Shown: in pieces, positions 62,807 to 64,000 of the stretch
How positions within the stretch are numbered: the first letter of the stretch is position 1
How the letters are laid out: every line of letters starts with the position of its first letter
Origin: Siphonodentalium dalli
Lineage: Eukaryota > Mollusca > Scaphopoda > Gadilida > Siphonodentaliidae
Assembly (NCBI GenBank): GCA_032622095.1
Contig: CP136064.1
Span: forward strand, 133,183,129 to 133,247,128
Direction of reading: 5' to 3'
Length of the DNA: 64,000 nt
Translations under genes and position numbers: made by a program
Notes under the pieces: generated by a model
Seen by the model: the letters and a program-made list of their open reading frames with translations, nothing else
Database searches by the model: none
Told to the model about the DNA's origin: nothing

Positions 62807-63752
62807 CATATGCGATATTGCTCAAGCAATACGAATTAACTAAGCATGTTTCTGGATGTACCCGGTGTACCAACACATCACCACATGTCGGACACACATT
62901 AGACCAGTCGTATTGTGTCAAACGTTGATGTGTTAGACTGTGGTTTCTTCCCATCTGACCATCGTGCCGTATCGTGTGAAGTTTCGTTGAAAGTCTACAG
63001 AGAAACGACCGACAAATTTAAAGGTTTTGGGGCGACTGTCATTTAAAGGGTTGGACATAATCGATATATCTATTTTGATTGGATCGAGAGCTCGCGAAAC
63101 GCGATCGACTGCAGCTTGTGAGTCATGCATTGAAGAGCGTGTGGACGAATTGGAGCCGATTTAGTCAGTGTGGGTTGGACGAATACAAACCCCCTGGTTC
63201 ACAAGCGAGATTGGTGGTGCAAAGAAGCAGCGCCGAAAATTAACTGTAAAATACATCAAACGTCATCATTCCTCTGAAAATAAGGAAGAGTTGAATGTGC
63301 GGTGACCTCATGGGTATAGCCTATATATAGGTCCTCTCCTATTCTTGTGCTACATGCACTCTACCCCTGCATGGGACGCATGGTAGACAGACATTCCGTG
63401 AAATATCATTTCTATGCTGATGATAGTCAGATGTATGTATAATTTTCGAGGAAGGATCCGGACGGATAGCGGAACGCTTGGCAACAACTCGAAAACTGTT
63501 TTCGTGATATAAAAGGGAATGGATGCGCCTCAAACGACAAGTCGGAGATTTTAGTTCTGGGATCCAAACATTCTCTGCAGCAACTTCGAAACTCAAGAGG
63601 AGGTGCACCTTTTAGAATCAAACTTGGCGAGAGTGAAATACCATCAACCGATTCTGTCAGAAATCTTGGCAGCTTTTTTGAAGACACAATGTCTATGAAC
63701 AAAATGGTTTCTGACACCGTAAATGTGTCTTATTTTCATCTGCGATGTCTTA
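62807..63752 (+). pseudogene. LINE-C ORF2, continuation: endonuclease end, linker and RT remnant
   Basis: It resumes ILLKQYELTKHVSGCTR and GHTLDQ, then, after a frame change, VDVLDCGFFPSDHRAVSCEV (the endonuclease PSDH block). The linker PWFTSEIGGAKKQRRKLTVK is at about 63,200. Most of RT is deleted. It picks up at VKYHFYADDSQMYV (about 63,400), then QLENCFRDI, NDKSEILVLGSKHSLQQL, and IPSTDSVRNLGSFFEDTMSM (to about 63,750). The block order and frame agree with the 5' part at 50,266-50,762. The element is decayed, and a SINE begins at 63,753. Confidence 0.8.
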
Positions 63753-64000
63753 GATTGATTGATTGATTGATTGATTGGGGTTTTATGTCATTTAGCCACT
63801 AAGGCCATATCACGACATTGCCAGTTTTAATGGTGGAGGAAATCCGCACACTTACGGCTAATCTAACAGTGATTTCAATGGCTGATAAACTGGTCGACCA
63901 TGTGCGGCAAACCACCGGCCATCGGCAAGTAACTGGCAACTTTCCCAGATAACGATTTCGAGTTACAAAGTGCGCGATGGAAACGTGGATTTGAACCCTT
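63753..64000 (-). mobile_element. tRNA-type SINE, minus strand, running off the window
   Basis: Read on the minus strand: a B-box-like GGGTTCAAATCC near 63,990, a body with ATTTCCTCCACCATTAAAAC, a 3' domain GGCTAAATGACATAAAAC and a (CAAT)n tail at 63,753-63,777. The tail and 3' domain resemble widespread metazoan/mollusc SINEs of V- or RUDI-like type (from memory). The A box lies beyond the window. Confidence 0.6.

Overview
The window is a transposon-dense, gene-poor piece of an invertebrate nuclear genome. Almost everything recognisable is repetitive: non-LTR retrotransposons (LINEs), inverted-repeat DNA elements nested in one another, minisatellites, and decayed copies of multi-copy orphan genes. 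I see no operons, bacterial genes, rRNA or functional tRNA. A marine lophotrochozoan, most likely a mollusc, fits best. The hints are a SINE at the right edge with a metazoan/mollusc-type 3' end and (CAAT)n tail, CR1-like LINEs, and orphan families I remember from molluscs and cnidarians. This is inference, not a search result. The only convincing host exon is a half CUB-domain exon at about 24.1-24.3 kb, minus strand.

Layout. 0-10 kb: a perfect 158-bp-arm palindrome; a decayed orphan-gene 3' half (1.4-2.3 kb, minus); a 978-bp hAT-like element with 8-bp target duplication; a 406-bp tandem repeat; a 2.59-kb long-TIR element holding a large (CT)n tract. 10.2-18.8 kb: one 8.7-kb foldback element flanked by a 7-bp duplication, with a LINE (RT ORF of 619 aa from its first Met) in its left arm and several smaller hairpin elements in its middle. 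19-23 kb: decayed 5' half of the same orphan family whose 3' half lies at 1.4-2.3 kb. 24-27 kb: CUB exon, a TTA-flanked TIR element, and a palindrome made of three tRNA-like units. 28-33 kb: repeats carrying a recurrent 15-mer, and a decayed minus-strand orphan ORF. 35-47 kb: satellites, one in opposite orientations 8 kb apart, and TTAA-flanked foldbacks. 48.2-50.0 kb: a TA-flanked element packed with perfect CTTAAG-centred palindromes.

50.3-63.8 kb is a nested stack. A plus-strand LINE (here LINE-C) is split inside its endonuclease by a minus-strand LINE (LINE-B). LINE-B encodes an SGNH-like protein, then a PHD-finger/coiled-coil/RRM-like protein, then endonuclease-reverse transcriptase. LINE-B is itself broken by three insertions: a 785-bp element with a perfect 9-bp duplication, a 3.1-kb tandem array of TIR units with a 4-bp duplication, and a 3.05-kb GC-rich palindromic satellite with a 9-bp near-perfect duplication. 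Deleting each insertion with one target copy restores the LINE-B reading frame, so boundaries and relative order are unusually well supported. A SINE then runs off the right edge.
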